A DNA stretch of 64,000 nt from Pseudacidovorax intermedius (lineage in GTDB: Bacteria; Pseudomonadota; Gammaproteobacteria; Burkholderiales; Burkholderiaceae_C). Each line of letters begins with the position of its first letter. The stretch's first letter is position 1. The translations under genes and the position numbers were made by a program. Below the pieces are notes generated by a model. That model ran no database searches. It saw only the letters and a program-made list of their open reading frames with translations, and was not told the origin of the DNA. The DNA lies in NCBI RefSeq assembly GCF_003350475.1, contig NZ_QQAV01000016.1, forward strand, positions 1 through 64,000, in the 5' to 3' direction. Below are positions 16,840 through 25,420 of the stretch, in pieces.

Positions 16840-18276
16840 ATGAGACGGATCGTCCTCGCCATGTTCTTCAGCGTCTGCTGCGCTTCTGCAGGATCGGCTG
16901 CGCCCGCGCCAGAGTCCTGTGGCGCGCCACAATCAGGCCAAGACGGTTGGAGTATTGAGCAAAGTCCGCTTCATGGCGGATTCGACCCCGACCTGCTTTG
17001 TGATGCGATGCGGACGTTCGTCGGAAGCCCCCGCAATCGGCACAGCCTCGTGGTCGAGCGTCACGGCAAGCTGGTAGTCGACGCCTATCGATCCGGGCCA
17101 GACCGATCTACCTATGCCGTCGGGGCGAGTCGGACCAAGTTCGACAAGGACCAGCTCCACGACGTCCGTTCAATCACTAAATCGGTAGTGGCGACGCTTT
17201 GGGGCATTACCGAGAGCGGTCGCGTCGCTCCTCCCCTCACCACCCCCGTCCTTGATCTCTTGCCTGGTCTCAACGATCTGCGCAGTGGCGGGCGCGAACG
17301 CATCACTGTGGCAGACATGCTTTGCATGCGCAGTGGCTTGGCGTGGGATGAAGCCGGCGGCTATAGCCGCTGGACGAATGATGAGAGAGGTCTTCTCTGG
17401 CGGGGTGATCGCGCGCGATACGTGTTCAATAGGCCGCTCGCGGCATCTCCCGGAGCGCTGTTCAACTACAACGGCGGACTTTCCGCAGTGCTGGGACAGC
17501 TGCTGGAGGAGCAAACCGGCTCCAGTTTGAAAGACTATGCGGATCGATGGCTGTTCACGCCGCTTGGTATCACTGAATGGGAGTGGGTAGGTGACTTGCA
17601 TGGCCGCACTCGGGCATTCACGGGACTGCGGTTGCGCCCGCGGGACCTCGCGCGGTTCGGCCGACTCATGCTCCAAGGGGGCGAGTGGGAGGGTAGGCAG
17701 GTTGTTCCACAGGCTTGGGTTCAGACGCTGCTTTCTCCTTGCGCTCCGGACGGCGAGGAGTTCGGCCACCACTGGTGGTCCGGGAATGTGTTCGTCCGCG
17801 GCAAGGAGGTTCGCTGGCATGCGGCGTTCGGCAACGGCGGCCAACGCCTGTTCATCGTTCCTTCCCTGGACTTGGTGGTCGTGATGACCGCTGGAGAGTA
17901 CGACGATGGAAGCGTCGGTCGTGCGCAACGACACCTCCTGCAGCAAGTGGTGGCTGCGACCCTGGAACATGCAGGCGAATCGGCAACGTCGGCGGCTCCA
18001 ATGGCTCTCGTGGTCGAGCCGGTCGAGACGCGTGCTACCTTTAGCTCGGTGGCGCAGGAAGATGGTGGAACGCGGACCTACGTACGTTTGAAGGTAGTGC
18101 CCAGTGCGAATCTGCCATTCACTACTCTGCGTTTTCGCGTCCGAGATCCCGCAATCTTGGCAGGGTTGCGCGAGGGGGCATCCGTCAAGTTTCAAGCGGA
18201 GCGCATCGACGGCGAAAACTCTTTAACTGCGATCCGCGCCGTTCCGCCGTGCGCTCGCTCTCAGCCTTGCGATTGA
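16840..18276 (+). CDS. Exported serine hydrolase (class C beta-lactamase fold) with CusF-like C-terminal domain
   Basis: 478 residues. A signal peptide (MRRIVLAMFFSVCC... cleavage near AGSAA) directs it to the periplasm. The serine hydrolase domain spans about 35-380: Ser111-x-x-Lys114 (SITK), a Tyr210-Asn211 motif in FNYNGG, and HAAFGNGGQ (327-335) at the third box. Residues about 392-468 form a separate beta-rich domain resembling the CusF/copper-binding fold (LRFRVRDPAILAGLREG, then VKFQAERIDG, LTAIRAV). The Met/Trp/His metal ligands of CusF are replaced (LPFTTLRF), so metal binding is doubtful. The substrate could be a peptide, ester or amide. It lies alone in the low-GC island. Confidence 0.87.
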   Translation: MRRIVLAMFFSVCCASAGSAAPAPESCGAPQSGQDGWSIEQSPLHGGFDPDLLCDAMRTFVGSPRNRHSLVVERHGKLVVDAYRSGPDRSTYAVGASRTKFDKDQLHDVRSITKSVVATLWGITESGRVAPPLTTPVLDLLPGLNDLRSGGRERITVADMLCMRSGLAWDEAGGYSRWTNDERGLLWRGDRARYVFNRPLAASPGALFNYNGGLSAVLGQLLEEQTGSSLKDYADRWLFTPLGITEWEWVGDLHGRTRAFTGLRLRPRDLARFGRLMLQGGEWEGRQVVPQAWVQTLLSPCAPDGEEFGHHWWSGNVFVRGKEVRWHAAFGNGGQRLFIVPSLDLVVVMTAGEYDDGSVGRAQRHLLQQVVAATLEHAGESATSAAPMALVVEPVETRATFSSVAQEDGGTRTYVRLKVVPSANLPFTTLRFRVRDPAILAGLREGASVKFQAERIDGENSLTAIRAVPPCARSQPCD

Positions 18277-18387
18277 CCGCTACGAATCCGCCGCGAAAGC
18301 TTCGGTCAAAGCGCAATAGAAACATCAGGGTTCAAAGGTATGCTTTCACGAGTGCCGCATGTCCTATTGGCCCTCTCGCCCCATCGA

Positions 18388-18417
18388 CCAAGGGCTACTG
18401 TCGGCCACTACCGGACC
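18388..18417 (+). repeat. Dispersed short repeat, copy matching 16685-16714
   Basis: This lies in the 206-bp gap after the serine hydrolase. It shares CCA, GGCTAC, GTCGG, CAC and ACCGG with 16685-16714 in the same order and spacing. Its reverse complement contains TGGCCGACAGTAGCC, which resembles the copy at 20057-20080. Confidence 0.55.
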
Positions 18418-18482
18418 TTCGGCTTCATGGGCAGAATCCGAACAGAAGGGGAACTTCAAGGAGTACCCTGAAGGAGGCCAAA

Positions 18483-18746
18483 GTGTTTGAGGCGACCCAG
18501 GAAATGCGTGCGTTGGTTCGTGAGCAGCTTGCTCGTGAAGGGCTAGCCAGTGCGCTTCGAGCCGTGGCCCTTCAGTTCGGGCTCAACAAGACAAGCTTGG
18601 CCTGGCTTGCGGTGGACCTGTATGCCGACGTCATGACGTCTGATGTACAGGCGATTTGGCACTGGGACTTGGCAGGGCATGGCACCGGGCATACGGACGC
18701 GGAGCTTGATGAGATGCTTTCCCACCTGAACGTTAAACCTTTCTAA
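18483..18746 (+). CDS. Small hypothetical protein
   Basis: 87 residues from a GTG start. AGGAGG stands at 18472-18477, five bases before the GTG, the best ribosome-binding site in the island, and it decides this start over upstream in-frame codons. The protein is mostly helical: an amphipathic MRALVREQLAREGLASALRAVALQFG, then an SLAWLAVDLYADVM stretch and a C-terminal acidic helix DAELDEMLSHL. It has no signal peptide. I recognise no family. Confidence 0.65.
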   Translation: MFEATQEMRALVREQLAREGLASALRAVALQFGLNKTSLAWLAVDLYADVMTSDVQAIWHWDLAGHGTGHTDAELDEMLSHLNVKPF

Positions 18747-18756
18747 GCTACTCCAG

Positions 18757-18780
18757 CAATCGGTCAATAGCAGCCATTCG
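18757..18780 (-). repeat. Dispersed short repeat (GAATGGC-type)
   Basis: On the minus strand this reads CGAATGGCTGCTATTGACCG plus ATTG. It shares GAATGGC-N-GCT with 19441-19464 and 20057-20080. It lies immediately after the small gene that ends at 18746. Confidence 0.5.
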
Positions 18781-18802
18781 GCTTCCCTTACTAACAGGTC
18801 CA

Positions 18803-19402
18803 ATGAATCCTCCGTCGGAAGACAAAGCACGGCGACTGATAGAGCATTACAGCCGTTTCCTTGAGCCTGCTCCAACCGGACTGGATTACTACGAGCAATG
18901 GATTGAAGGCGAAGAAGAGGTTACGCCTGGCATATCTGCTCTTGTCCGCCGTGAGGCCATTCGCTGGCTGGCTTCAGATGATTTGTTGCTTGTCCGGAGC
19001 GCGGTTCAAGCTTTGGCCTGCACTGGACTGCCGACTGAAATCATGTTTGTGCAGCCCTTGCTCTCCAGCCGCGAGTCGGTGCTGGCTTCGGATGCGCAGG
19101 CCGCTATTGCTCGTATTGAATTCCGCGCGAAGTCCATAGACACGCTTTTTGCAGAGGTTAAAGACAAGTCATCATTCATCGTCTTCGCACGCGCGCTCGC
19201 CAAGGAGCGTGAACGGGCCGCTGCTCTGGAAGCCGAAGACTCTGCAACGTACTACGTGGATGGCGCATTAGGTTGGAAAAATGCTGATATCTCCTCATTC
19301 ATCTACGCTGGGCTCTCCGCGTTCGAGGGTGCGCCCGAGTCGGAGCAATGCACCTGGGCTGCGATGGCCCGGTTTCTGCTGCTCGGTAAGGAACTCGAGT
19401 AG
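18803..19402 (+). CDS. Hypothetical protein with HEAT-like N-terminus and DUF7660-like C-terminus
   Basis: 199 residues. The first half has alpha-helical repeat-like sequence (LVRREAIRWLASDDLLLVRSAVQALACTGLPTE and SVLASDAQAAIARIEFRAK), as in HEAT-type repeats. The second half (SFIVFARALAKERERAA, then LGWKNADISSFIYAGLSAFEG and TWAAMARFLLLGKELE) resembles the DUF7660 pattern of a Trp-Asn motif followed by a terminal W-x-x-x-A-x-x-L block. Proteins with this tail are often in the neighbourhood of toxins or immunity genes, but no toxin is visible here. Cytosolic, function unknown. Confidence 0.68.
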   Translation: MNPPSEDKARRLIEHYSRFLEPAPTGLDYYEQWIEGEEEVTPGISALVRREAIRWLASDDLLLVRSAVQALACTGLPTEIMFVQPLLSSRESVLASDAQAAIARIEFRAKSIDTLFAEVKDKSSFIVFARALAKERERAAALEAEDSATYYVDGALGWKNADISSFIYAGLSAFEGAPESEQCTWAAMARFLLLGKELE

Positions 19403-19440
19403 CTGTTCTGTCAGCGAAGTGATGTCCATTCCGAAGGTGC

Positions 19441-19464
19441 TGAATGGCCGCTCCGGGGATTCGC
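19441..19464 (+). repeat. Dispersed short repeat (GAATGGC-type)
   Basis: TGAATGGCCGCTCCGGGGAT plus TCGC, in the gap between the HEAT/DUF7660-like gene and the secreted protein gene. It matches 20057-20080 in TGAATGGC-N-GCTC. Confidence 0.5.
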
Positions 19465-19538
19465 GAAAGACAGCTTAGGGCCCATCAGAGACATTCGCGC
19501 CGCCAGAATGCAGACGCTCGTGTGCCACACAGCTAACT

Positions 19539-20018
19539 TCACTTTGGCGCTTGACGAATACGGCGAAGGGTGTCAGAAAACGCGACTCCAAGTTGCATGC
19601 GTTGGGCCGTCTGCAGGTAACGAGGGAAACCTTCACACCGGGCTCGATACACGTCTTCGCCACCCCTTCTCAATTGGATGTAGAAATCTTTCTTGGTGCT
19701 TTCGTAGAGCTCTTTAGACCAAGCATCTAGCGCCTCACGCCGACTGACGCTGCCCCCGGCCTTCTGTTCAAGTAACCTTTGCCAGCGGGTTTCAATCTCG
19801 CCGAGCACGGCAGCGTTACGCGCACGCCAATCCTCAACCGCAATACTGTTTGCTGCAGCACTAGCAGGGAAGTCTTTGGCGCACAAATCTCTCATGGCCT
19901 CTACCTGCCGGATTTCGCCGTGGAGCCCGGCGAGATCAACTGCATACTGGTCGCCAGAGGCTTGAGCCGACATTGAAAGAAACGTGGCGAAGATCACATG
20001 CAGGATTGAATGACGCAT
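19539..20018 (-). CDS. Small exported hypothetical protein
   Basis: 159 residues. The N-terminus MRHSILHVIFATFLSMSAQA is a classical signal peptide with cleavage after AQA, so the mature protein is periplasmic or secreted. Two Cys remain in the mature part (DLCAKDF and ARCEGF), possibly a disulfide. The rest is helical and charged (RWQRLLEQK, RREALDAWSKELYESTKKDF). I recognise no family. It is the last gene of the low-GC island and is followed by a 572-bp gap. Confidence 0.72.
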   Translation of the reverse strand: MRHSILHVIFATFLSMSAQASGDQYAVDLAGLHGEIRQVEAMRDLCAKDFPASAAANSIAVEDWRARNAAVLGEIETRWQRLLEQKAGGSVSRREALDAWSKELYESTKKDFYIQLRRGGEDVYRARCEGFPRYLQTAQRMQLGVAFSDTLRRIRQAPK

Positions 20019-20590
20019 TGGGAGGTTCCACTTTTGGCCGGTTTTTGCCTATCCCGTGAATGGCAGCTCTTGGCCGACAGCGGCCGGCGGCGAGCATAGC
20101 CCGAAGCTCGGCTTCCGCTGCATAGGCGCCGCTCGGGGTTGATCGGCGAATCGAAAGCCCGCTCATCTTTCAGCGGTGACTAAAGCGATTGCCGCACACC
20201 TGGGCCCAAAGCCGTCACGCGAAAGGGTCCTTGCCGCCTGACCGACCCGTCCTGCGCTGCAGACACTTCAACCACGAGCCCCCCGAAGACGCTCGTGCGT
20301 CGCTTCAAGCAGCCTGCTACCACATTGCCTTTGGCCTTGCAGTCACGGCAGGCTGCGGGCAAAGTGCTCGCTGGACTTCCGCGCGGTGATGTTCACGCGC
20401 ATCGCAAAGCGGATCGACGTCAGGGCAGTGCCTGCAGGCATCCGCAACCCCGCCCGATACGATACGGCCCACACCGTTATCAGAGGGTGCACGCCTTGCC
20501 ACCGGACTTCCCACCCGATCAGCCGCCCTCGCCCTGCCGGACCCAGCCTAACCGCGTGGCCAGCGGCCCACGTCAACAAGACCGCGCAAC
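20019..20590. other. Intergenic region with one repeat copy and no credible gene
   Basis: These 572 bases join the low-GC island to the GC-rich GGDEF gene. One repeat copy is at 20057-20080. The rest contains only short overlapping frames without ribosome-binding sites or family similarity. I see no tRNA, terminator or attachment-site duplication here. Confidence 0.6.
20057..20080 (+). repeat. Dispersed short repeat (GAATGGC-type), right end of island
   Basis: TGAATGGCAGCTCTTGGCCG plus ACAG. This is the best match to the common GAATGGC-N-GCT-TTGGCCGA pattern, and it marks the point where GC content rises again. Confidence 0.5.
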
Positions 20591-22207
20591 GTGACCCGCC
20601 ACATCATCCTCGGCGACTCCGACGACACCCCCGACGGCGCCCTGGCGGCGGCGTACGCCGCCCTGGACCAGGGCCAAGTCCACGAGGCCTACGACCTGGC
20701 CGCCGCCGCGCTGTCCGCGGCCAATGGCGACAACCTCCGGCTCGAGGCCCGCGCGCTGGCCTGCCTCGCGCATTGCGACCGCATCCATTCGCGCCTGCGC
20801 CGCGCGAGCGGCACCAGCCGCAGGGCGGCGCAGCTCTTCGAACAGCTGGGCGACGCGCAAGGCGAGGCCAACGCGCTGACCACGCTCGCGCATGTCTGCA
20901 TGCTGCTCGGTCGCAACGACGAGGCGGTCGAGGCCGCCTTGCTGAGCGTGCAGCTGTGCAAGACCAAGCAACCGCAGCCGCCCGCGGTGCTCGCGTTGAA
21001 CTCCCTGGGGCTGGCCTACTCCTGGGGCGGCGACCACAAGCGGGGCGATGCGGCACTGGAACTTGCCGTCGAGACGGCGCGGCGCTGCGAACCGGCGGTC
21101 AGCGTCTTTCAGCCGCGCATCAATCAGGTGTGGGTCGAGGCCTCTCGCCTGATCGATGAACGCTTCCACACCGGCGCGATGCGCAGCCTGGCGCGTCTGG
21201 CAAGCCTGGTGGCGGAGTGCCGGGAGCTGGAGCGCGCCGGCATTGGCTTCGCGCTGCTGCCGGGGCTGCAGGCCTTCCGCGCCGTGATTTCTCCGGCCTC
21301 GTGCGCGCTGCTGGCCACATGGCAAGGCGACGCGGGTCTGGCCCAGACCGAGTTCGAGGCAGCCCGCCGTGCACTGGGCACGACGGTCACCTGGCTCGAT
21401 GCCTTCGTACGGTGGTGTGCCGCCGAAATGGCCTGGGCACGGCAGGACTGGGCAGCCACGCAGCTCGAACTGGAAAGGATGCGCGATCTCGCCCTGAGCG
21501 TCGAGCACGAACAGTTGGCCTGCCGTGCCCATCTGCTGCTGATCCAGGTGTTCGAACTGCAGGGTCGCCATGAAGACGCGTTGCGCGAGAACCGAATCCT
21601 TCGGCAACGCGAACAACGGGTCGTCGCGGACAGCCTGAGCCACCGGGAGGCGCTGGTGTCCTGGCGCCTCGGTGCCAGGCAGAGCGAGCGTCACCTGCAG
21701 CAGGCGCTGGTGGCGTCCAGGCAGTTCGAGCGCTGGTCGCTGGAGGATGCACTGACGGGCATCGCCAATCGGCGACATCTGGAGCAGGTCCTGGATGAGG
21801 AGCTGCGGCTGCACGCATCCGCCGGGCAGCCCCTGGCCGTGGCGCTGCTCGACATCGACCAGTTCAAGTCGATCAACGACCGCTTCACCCACGAGGTGGG
21901 TGACCGTGTCCTGAAGACGGTGGCCGGCATCATGTCGTCGCAGCTGCGCAAACGCGACCTGCCGGCGCGCTGGGCGGGCGACGAGTTCGTCATCGTGTTC
22001 GCCAACGCCACGGCGGGCAGTGCGGCGCAGGTGTGCGAGCGCGTTCGTTCTGCCATCACATCCTTCGACTGGGAGTCGATTGCCGCGGGGCTGCGTGTGT
22101 CGGTGAGCATCGGTCTTGCGGAGGCCATGAGCGGGGACACCAACGCATCCCTTCTTCACCGCAGCGACACGTCGATGTACCGGGTCAAGCCACGCTCCGG
22201 TACCTAG
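20591..22207 (+). CDS. TPR-like sensor diguanylate cyclase (GGDEF domain)
   Basis: 538 residues. Residues about 15-350 are helical tandem repeats of the TPR type, a likely protein- or peptide-sensing part, with no membrane segment, so it acts in the cytosol. The C-terminal GGDEF domain begins at DALTGIANRRHLEQ and carries AGDEF at 462-466, a permitted variant of the active site, with an inhibitory RxxD site (Arg453-Lys-Arg-Asp456) at the correct spacing. It should make cyclic di-GMP and be feedback-inhibited. The start is a GTG with no clear ribosome-binding site, so an internal start is possible. Confidence 0.88.
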   Translation: MTRHIILGDSDDTPDGALAAAYAALDQGQVHEAYDLAAAALSAANGDNLRLEARALACLAHCDRIHSRLRRASGTSRRAAQLFEQLGDAQGEANALTTLAHVCMLLGRNDEAVEAALLSVQLCKTKQPQPPAVLALNSLGLAYSWGGDHKRGDAALELAVETARRCEPAVSVFQPRINQVWVEASRLIDERFHTGAMRSLARLASLVAECRELERAGIGFALLPGLQAFRAVISPASCALLATWQGDAGLAQTEFEAARRALGTTVTWLDAFVRWCAAEMAWARQDWAATQLELERMRDLALSVEHEQLACRAHLLLIQVFELQGRHEDALRENRILRQREQRVVADSLSHREALVSWRLGARQSERHLQQALVASRQFERWSLEDALTGIANRRHLEQVLDEELRLHASAGQPLAVALLDIDQFKSINDRFTHEVGDRVLKTVAGIMSSQLRKRDLPARWAGDEFVIVFANATAGSAAQVCERVRSAITSFDWESIAAGLRVSVSIGLAEAMSGDTNASLLHRSDTSMYRVKPRSGT

Positions 22208-22367
22208 CACCGCGCGGCGGGGCCATCCGTGCAACGGTTACATGGATGGAGATCGATACAAAGTGCCGGCCTCATGGGCCCGCTCGGTCAGGCCCGTGCA
22301 AGCCCACCCTGACGATGCTGCTCCTTCCTCCTCCAAAGGTGACTCGAAGAAGAAACACAGCCCCGCC

Positions 22368-22805
22368 ATGACGTTCACCGACCGATTCCCCCAGGCCGCG
22401 CGCCGCGCCCTTGCAGGCGGCCTTGCACTGGCCGCCATGGCAGCAGGCCTCAGCGCCTGCGTCACTCCCGTCGTTGAAGAGCGGCCCGTGATCGTTCGGC
22501 CACCACCGCCGCCACCCGCACCGCATGTGGTCGTGCGCGCCATGCCCGCGCCCGTGCATGAGGACCGCGGCAATCCGCCCGGCCCGGGCTTCAACTGGGT
22601 GCCGGGCCACTGGCGCTGGGCCGGCAACGACTGGCTCTGGCAGCACGGCCAATGGGTGCGCCAGCCGGTGCCACCCATGCCGCCGGTCATCATCGAACAG
22701 ATTGGCGTGCCGCCCTCACCACAGCATGTGTGGGTGCCGGGCCACTGGGTCTGGCGGCCGGAGGCCGGTGGATGGGCCTGGGTGCGTGGCAACTGGTACC
22801 GATGA
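22368..22805 (+). CDS. YXWGXW-repeat lipoprotein
   Basis: 145 residues. A lipoprotein signal peptide ends in LSAC, predicting lipidation at the Cys and a place in the envelope. A Pro-rich linker (VRPPPPPPAP) follows, then two Trp-rich repeats: WVPGHWRWAGNDWLWQHGQW and WVPGHWVWRPEAGGWAWV. These match the YXWGXW/BcpO-like repeat family, whose function is unknown. The first candidate start (22242) lies far upstream; the ATG at 22368 gives a signal peptide of normal length. It follows the GGDEF gene by 160 bp. Confidence 0.88.
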   Translation: MTFTDRFPQAARRALAGGLALAAMAAGLSACVTPVVEERPVIVRPPPPPPAPHVVVRAMPAPVHEDRGNPPGPGFNWVPGHWRWAGNDWLWQHGQWVRQPVPPMPPVIIEQIGVPPSPQHVWVPGHWVWRPEAGGWAWVRGNWYR

Positions 22806-22816
22806 GCCAGCAGCGC

Positions 22817-23731
22817 TCACACCCCACCCGCCACCAGATGCTCCGCAAACGCCTTCACCTTGGCCGACTGCCGCCGCTGGCTCGGGCTGACCAGATGCAC
22901 GGGGATCTCGGGCGCAGGCCAGTCGAGCAGCAGCACTTGCAGGTCGCCGCGCGCCATCTCGTCCTCGAACAGCCAGGTCGGTGAGAAGCCGACGCCCATG
23001 CCTGACAGGACCGCTGCCCGGATGACCTCGCTGCTGTTGGTCTGAAGACTGCCCTGGGCGCGGATGGTCACGGCCGTGCCGGCCGGCACCGGCGCGCCCG
23101 GCCCGGCATGGAAGGTCCAGGCGTTCTGCGTGGCCAGTTCCGTGTAGACGATGCAGTTGAGCTGCAGCAGGTCTTCCGGCACGCGCGGCTGGCGCAGCGC
23201 CCTGGGCAGCGAGCGCAGGTACTGGCGGCTGGCCACCAGCGCGCGCCGGCTGGTGCCGATGCGCCGGGCCACCAGGCTGCTGTCGGCCAGTTCGCCGATG
23301 CGCACCGCCACGTCGATGCCCTGCTCGACCAGGTCGACGAAGCCATCGTTGAGGCGCAGGTCGATCTTCACGGCCGGATTGGCAGCCAGGAAGCTGTTGA
23401 CCAGCGGCAGCAGTTTCAGGCGCCCGAAGCCCACCGAGGCCGCCACGCGCAGCCAGCCGCTGAGTTGCTGCTCGCCCTTCCGCAGGCTGCCTTCGGCCTC
23501 GGCGATCTCGGCCACCAGGCGACGTACCTGCTCGAAGTAGCGCTCGCCGTCCTCGGTCAGCGCCAATGAACGCGTGGTGCGGCTCAGCAGCCGCGCGCCC
23601 AGGCTGCGCTCCAGCGCGGCCACCTGCTTGCTCACGGCGCTCTGCGTGGCCTGCAGCTCGCGCGCCACCGCCGAAAAGCTGCCCGTCTCGACGACGCGGA
23701 TGAAGGTCTGCATGGCGGCAAGTCGGTCCAC
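22817..23731 (-). CDS. LysR-family transcriptional regulator
   Basis: 304 residues from a GTG at 23731 (then DRLAAMQTFIRVVETGSFSAVA), the usual LysR length. The winged helix is residues 1-60 with recognition region TQSAVSKQVAALERSLG; the effector domain follows. The GTG start is preferred over the upstream ATG at 23806 because LysR proteins begin MDRLxAM. It diverges from the AhpD-like gene at 23862, and the 130-bp gap contains an imperfect inverted GTGCC/GGCAC pair. It probably controls that gene and its neighbour, the EamA exporter. Confidence 0.92.
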   Translation of the reverse strand: MDRLAAMQTFIRVVETGSFSAVARELQATQSAVSKQVAALERSLGARLLSRTTRSLALTEDGERYFEQVRRLVAEIAEAEGSLRKGEQQLSGWLRVAASVGFGRLKLLPLVNSFLAANPAVKIDLRLNDGFVDLVEQGIDVAVRIGELADSSLVARRIGTSRRALVASRQYLRSLPRALRQPRVPEDLLQLNCIVYTELATQNAWTFHAGPGAPVPAGTAVTIRAQGSLQTNSSEVIRAAVLSGMGVGFSPTWLFEDEMARGDLQVLLLDWPAPEIPVHLVSPSQRRQSAKVKAFAEHLVAGGV

Positions 23732-23861
23732 GACGATTTCCCATTCATTCTGGAGGGGACTGGATCTTAGTGCCGCAGCCTGTCTAGTGCGGAGGCACGG
23801 CATCAATCACAGTTCGTCCGTCGCGCTTCACGACGCCCTTCCACCCACCGCCCGACCCATC

Positions 23862-24401
23862 ATGACCCTCATCACCGTTCCCACCCGCGATCAAGTCTCT
23901 GGGCCCAACCAGGCACTGTTCGACACGCTGCACAAGCGCCTGGGCAAGGTGCCCAACCTGTATGCCACCCTGGCCTTGTCCGACCACGCGCTGGGCAGCT
24001 ACCTGGCCTTTCAGAACGCGCCCAGCAGCATCACCGACAAGGCTCGCGAGGTGGTCAACCTGGTCGTCAGCCAGGTCAACCGCTGCGACTACTGCCTGGC
24101 GGCCCACACCCTCATCGGCGGCATGGTGGGCTTCACGCCCGAGCAGATCCTGGAAGTCCGGCGCGGTCGCGCGACTTTCGACGCCCGGCTGGACGCGCTT
24201 GCACAGCTGGTGAAGGCCATCGCCATCGAGCGCGGCCATGCCGACCCGGCCCGCGTACAGCACTTCCTGGACGCCGGCTGGACGCAGGAGAACCTGATCG
24301 ATGTCATCGTCGCGATCGGCGACAAGACGGTCACCAACTACCTGCATGCCACGACGCAAGTGCCGGTGGACTTTCCGGCCGCGCCGGCACTTGCGGACTG
24401 A
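23862..24401 (+). CDS. Carboxymuconolactone decarboxylase/AhpD-family protein
   Basis: 179 residues. The redox motif is present: AREVVNLVVSQVNRCDYCLAAHTLIG holds Cys-x-x-Cys and the His four residues on, with the Glu of the AhpD proton relay upstream. Members of this type are alkylhydroperoxidase-like thiol proteins rather than decarboxylases. It is divergent from the LysR gene and 37 bp before the EamA exporter, a typical LysR-controlled pair. Expect a cytosolic oligomer. Confidence 0.9.
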   Translation: MTLITVPTRDQVSGPNQALFDTLHKRLGKVPNLYATLALSDHALGSYLAFQNAPSSITDKAREVVNLVVSQVNRCDYCLAAHTLIGGMVGFTPEQILEVRRGRATFDARLDALAQLVKAIAIERGHADPARVQHFLDAGWTQENLIDVIVAIGDKTVTNYLHATTQVPVDFPAAPALAD

Positions 24402-24438
24402 GCGGCATTGGCCGCAAGACTTCGCCAGGAGCCCCGCC

Positions 24439-25392
24439 ATGAATGCCGTCAGCCCTGTTCTTCCGATGCCCGCCGCGGGCGCGCCGACCCGACTGGTGGC
24501 CGGCATCGCGGTGGGCCTGCTGGCCGCCGGCATCGGCGCGCTCTACACCGTGTTCGCCCGCTGGGGCATCGCCCGCGGTCTGCAGTCGCCCGACCTCACC
24601 GTGCTGCGCTTCGGCGTGGCCGGTGTGCTGATGCTGCCCGTGCTGATCGGCGCCTGGCGCCGGGACGCCACCCAGTTCACCCAGCGCTGGCAGGTATGGG
24701 CGGCGGTCGCGCTGCTGGCCGGCACGCCCTTCGGGCTGCTGATGTTCGGGGCGCTGCAGTTCGCGCCCGTCAGCCATGCGGCGGTCTTTCCCTTCACGGC
24801 CATGAGCGTGATGGGAATGGCGCTGGGCGCGCTGGTGCTGGGCGAAGCCCTTGGCCGACGCAAGGTGGCCGGCATCGCCGTGGTGCTGGTGGGCCTGGTG
24901 CTGGTGTCCGGCCTGGACGCCGCCAGCCTCAGCGCACGTGCGGCACTGGGCGATGCGATGTTCGTGGCCGCGGGCAGCCTGTGGGCGGCCTTCGGCATCC
25001 TGCTGCGCCGGCACCGGCTCGATCCGCTGTTGGCCACGGCTGTGGTGTCGCTGTCGGCGCTCGCGACCTATGTGCCGGCCTACTTCTGGTGGGTGGGCTC
25101 GGCACGGCTGATGGGCGTCGCGTCGCAGGTCTTCTGGACCGAGGTGCTGGTGCAGGGCGTCCTCGCTGGGGCGGGCACCCTCTTCACCTACGCCAAGATG
25201 GTGTCGCTCCTGGGCCCGGGCCGCGCCGCCGTCTTTCCTGCGCTGGCGCCAGGGCTGGCCGCGCTGATGGCCTGGCCCGTGCTCGGGCACGTGCCGACGG
25301 CCTCGGAAGCGGCGGGCCTGGTGGTCGTCATGGTCGGGCTGATCGTGGCGGTGACGGCCCGCGCCGCCGCTGCGCCCGGCACGCGCCGCTGA
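24439..25392 (+). CDS. EamA/DMT-family transporter
   Basis: 317 residues, ten predicted membrane helices in two five-helix EamA repeats; for example VAGIAVGLLAAGIGALYTVFA opens repeat one and GDAMFVAAGSLWAAFGILL opens repeat two. It belongs to the drug/metabolite transporter superfamily in the inner membrane, usually exporters of amino acids or small metabolites. CAGGAG precedes the ATG at 24439, and it is co-directional with the AhpD-like gene. The substrate is unknown. Confidence 0.9.
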   Translation: MNAVSPVLPMPAAGAPTRLVAGIAVGLLAAGIGALYTVFARWGIARGLQSPDLTVLRFGVAGVLMLPVLIGAWRRDATQFTQRWQVWAAVALLAGTPFGLLMFGALQFAPVSHAAVFPFTAMSVMGMALGALVLGEALGRRKVAGIAVVLVGLVLVSGLDAASLSARAALGDAMFVAAGSLWAAFGILLRRHRLDPLLATAVVSLSALATYVPAYFWWVGSARLMGVASQVFWTEVLVQGVLAGAGTLFTYAKMVSLLGPGRAAVFPALAPGLAALMAWPVLGHVPTASEAAGLVVVMVGLIVAVTARAAAAPGTRR

Positions 25393-25420
25393 CTGCGCTC
25401 CCTGTCGGGCCGTGGCAGGC

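Noticed and set aside
14336-20080. Classical integron array
   Set aside because: The recombinase lacks the integron-integrase insertion, and no attI or complete attC (GTTRRRY core with inverted partner) is visible.
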